64,000 bases of DNA from Symbiodinium natans (Eukaryota; Sar; Dinophyceae; Suessiales; Symbiodiniaceae): positions 1,172,082-1,236,081 of the forward strand of contig CAJNDS010000113.1 of NCBI GenBank assembly GCA_905221605.1, read 5' to 3'. The notes beneath the pieces were generated by a model. The model did no database searches and was not told the origin of the DNA. It saw nothing but the letters and a program-made list of their open reading frames with translations. How positions within the stretch are numbered: the first letter of the stretch is position 1; each line of letters starts with the position of its first letter. Below are positions 63,140 to 64,000 of the stretch, piece after piece. Made by a program: the position numbers and the translations under genes.

Positions 63140-63960
63140 CCGGGGAAAGTTTCGAGGAGTTTCGAGGAGTTTCGAGGAAAGTTTCCAGGAGTTTTGTTTT
63201 TGGATTTTTCGAATCAGAGGCCAAATTGGCTTCAGAAGGCCAAAATTGGCTTCAGAGGCAGACACATTGGCCCAAACTTGTTCAGAAGGCCAAAATTGGC
63301 TTCAGGAGGCCCTAATTGGCTTCAGGCTCAAAATTGGCTTCCAAATTGGCTTCAGAAGGGCCCAAATTTGGCTTCAGAATGCCCAAAATTGGCTTCAGAA
63401 GGCCAATTCAAGGCCCAAAGTTGGCTGGAGAAGGTCAAAACTGCCTTCACAGGCCCAAATTGGCTTCACATTGGCTTCAAAGACCCAAATTGGCTTCAGA
63501 AGGCTTCAGAAGGCCCAAAGTTCGCTGGCCAAAATTGTCTTCAGAGTCCCAAATTGGCTTCAGAAGGCGCAAAAATGGCTTCAGAAGGCCAAAATTGTCT
63601 TCAGAAGGCCCATTGGCTTCAGAAAGCCAAAATTGGCTTCAGAAGACCCAAAATTGGCTTGAGAAGGCCAAACTTGCCTTCAGGGGCCCAAATTGGCTTC
63701 AGAAGGCCCAAAAATGGCTTGAAGGCCAAATTTACTTCAGAAAGCTCAAAATTGCTTTCAGAAGGCCAAATTGGCTTCAGAGGCCCAATTGAGAAGGCCA
63801 AAATTGGTTTTAGGCCCAAATTGGCTGCAGAGGCCCAAAATTGGCTTCAGAAGGCCTAAATTTGGCAGGCCAAAATTGGCTTCAGAAAGCCAAAATTGGC
63901 TTCAGAAGGCCAAAATTGGCCTCAGAAGGCCCAAATTGGTTGCACAAGGCCCACCAGCAA
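63140..63960. repeat. Degenerate 20-bp minisatellite
   Basis: About 36 copies of a unit close to CCAAAATTGGCTTCAGAAGG, with insertions and losses. The long open plus frames (Trp/Leu/Gln/Lys-rich) come from the repeat. It starts with an 11-base GTTTCGAGGAG repeat (63150-63180). Confidence 0.9.
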
Positions 63961-64000
63961 AGAGCCCAAAAGGCACCGGGTGGCTTTGAAAAGGACTTGA

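Noticed and set aside
63117-63989. Open frames of 158-221 codons rich in Trp, Leu, Gln and Lys
   Set aside because: They come from a 20-base minisatellite whose unit lacks stops; the protein repeats follow the DNA repeat with frame drift.

Overview
The window looks like nuclear DNA of a dinoflagellate, possibly from the Suessiales or a Polarella-like lineage; the species cannot be fixed from this sequence. The reasons are plant-type telomere repeats (CCCTAAA/TTTAGGG) scattered in many dozens of short internal arrays, very small exons separated by repeat-filled introns, frequent GC (and apparently some GA) 5' splice sites beside GT, runs of genes on one strand, and protein families that are common in dinoflagellates (Hint, MATH-like, ankyrin and long coiled-coil proteins). 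There are no bacterial operons, rRNA genes, tRNA genes or CRISPR arrays that I can recognise. Nearly all convincing coding sequence is on the minus strand, and most of it is in exons of 40-120 bases that I rebuilt by hand from reading frame, splice sites and phase.

Layout. About 2.4-33 kb: minus-strand exons of one very long gene, or several consecutive genes, rich in coiled coil. In transcription order these are coiled-coil exons (33-18.6 kb), a possible PX-like segment (18.4-18.0 kb), two successive Atg8/LC3-like domains (17.8-16.3 and 15.0-13.4 kb), then more coiled coil down to a possible stop at 2421. A single-exon 525-aa 2-oxoglutarate/Fe(II) oxygenase (6644-8221) sits inside this series on the same strand. 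About 34-36 kb: a diverged tandem repeat and a few plus-strand open stretches. 36.2-39.3 kb (perhaps to 41 kb): a minus-strand ankyrin-repeat gene. 42.5-44.5 kb: a minus-strand membrane-anchored Hint-domain gene. 47.8-49.0 kb: a complete four-exon MATH-like gene of 296 aa in which every splice phase closes. 49.2-53.3 kb: more minus-strand coiled-coil exons. 55-62.7 kb: further minus-strand exons of unrecognised proteins among microsatellites, with a few plus-strand candidates. 63.1-64 kb: a degenerate 20-bp minisatellite.

The most interesting feature is how the introns are built. Several introns consist almost wholly of telomere repeats (9934-9994, 11996-12103, 14426-14492), using GT and AG supplied by the repeat or its immediate edge, and the reading frame closes across them. 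Other introns coincide end to end with short inverted-repeat (MITE-like) elements: family F at 13505-13641 and 48081-48182, family E at 48267-48389 and family C at 11442-11650. This is the pattern expected of introners, that is, transposable elements that create introns. Some of these elements carry a telomere array inside them. At least nine MITE-like families can be seen; the larger ones have 2-7 copies here. No expression data were available, so all exon models are inferences from sequence alone.
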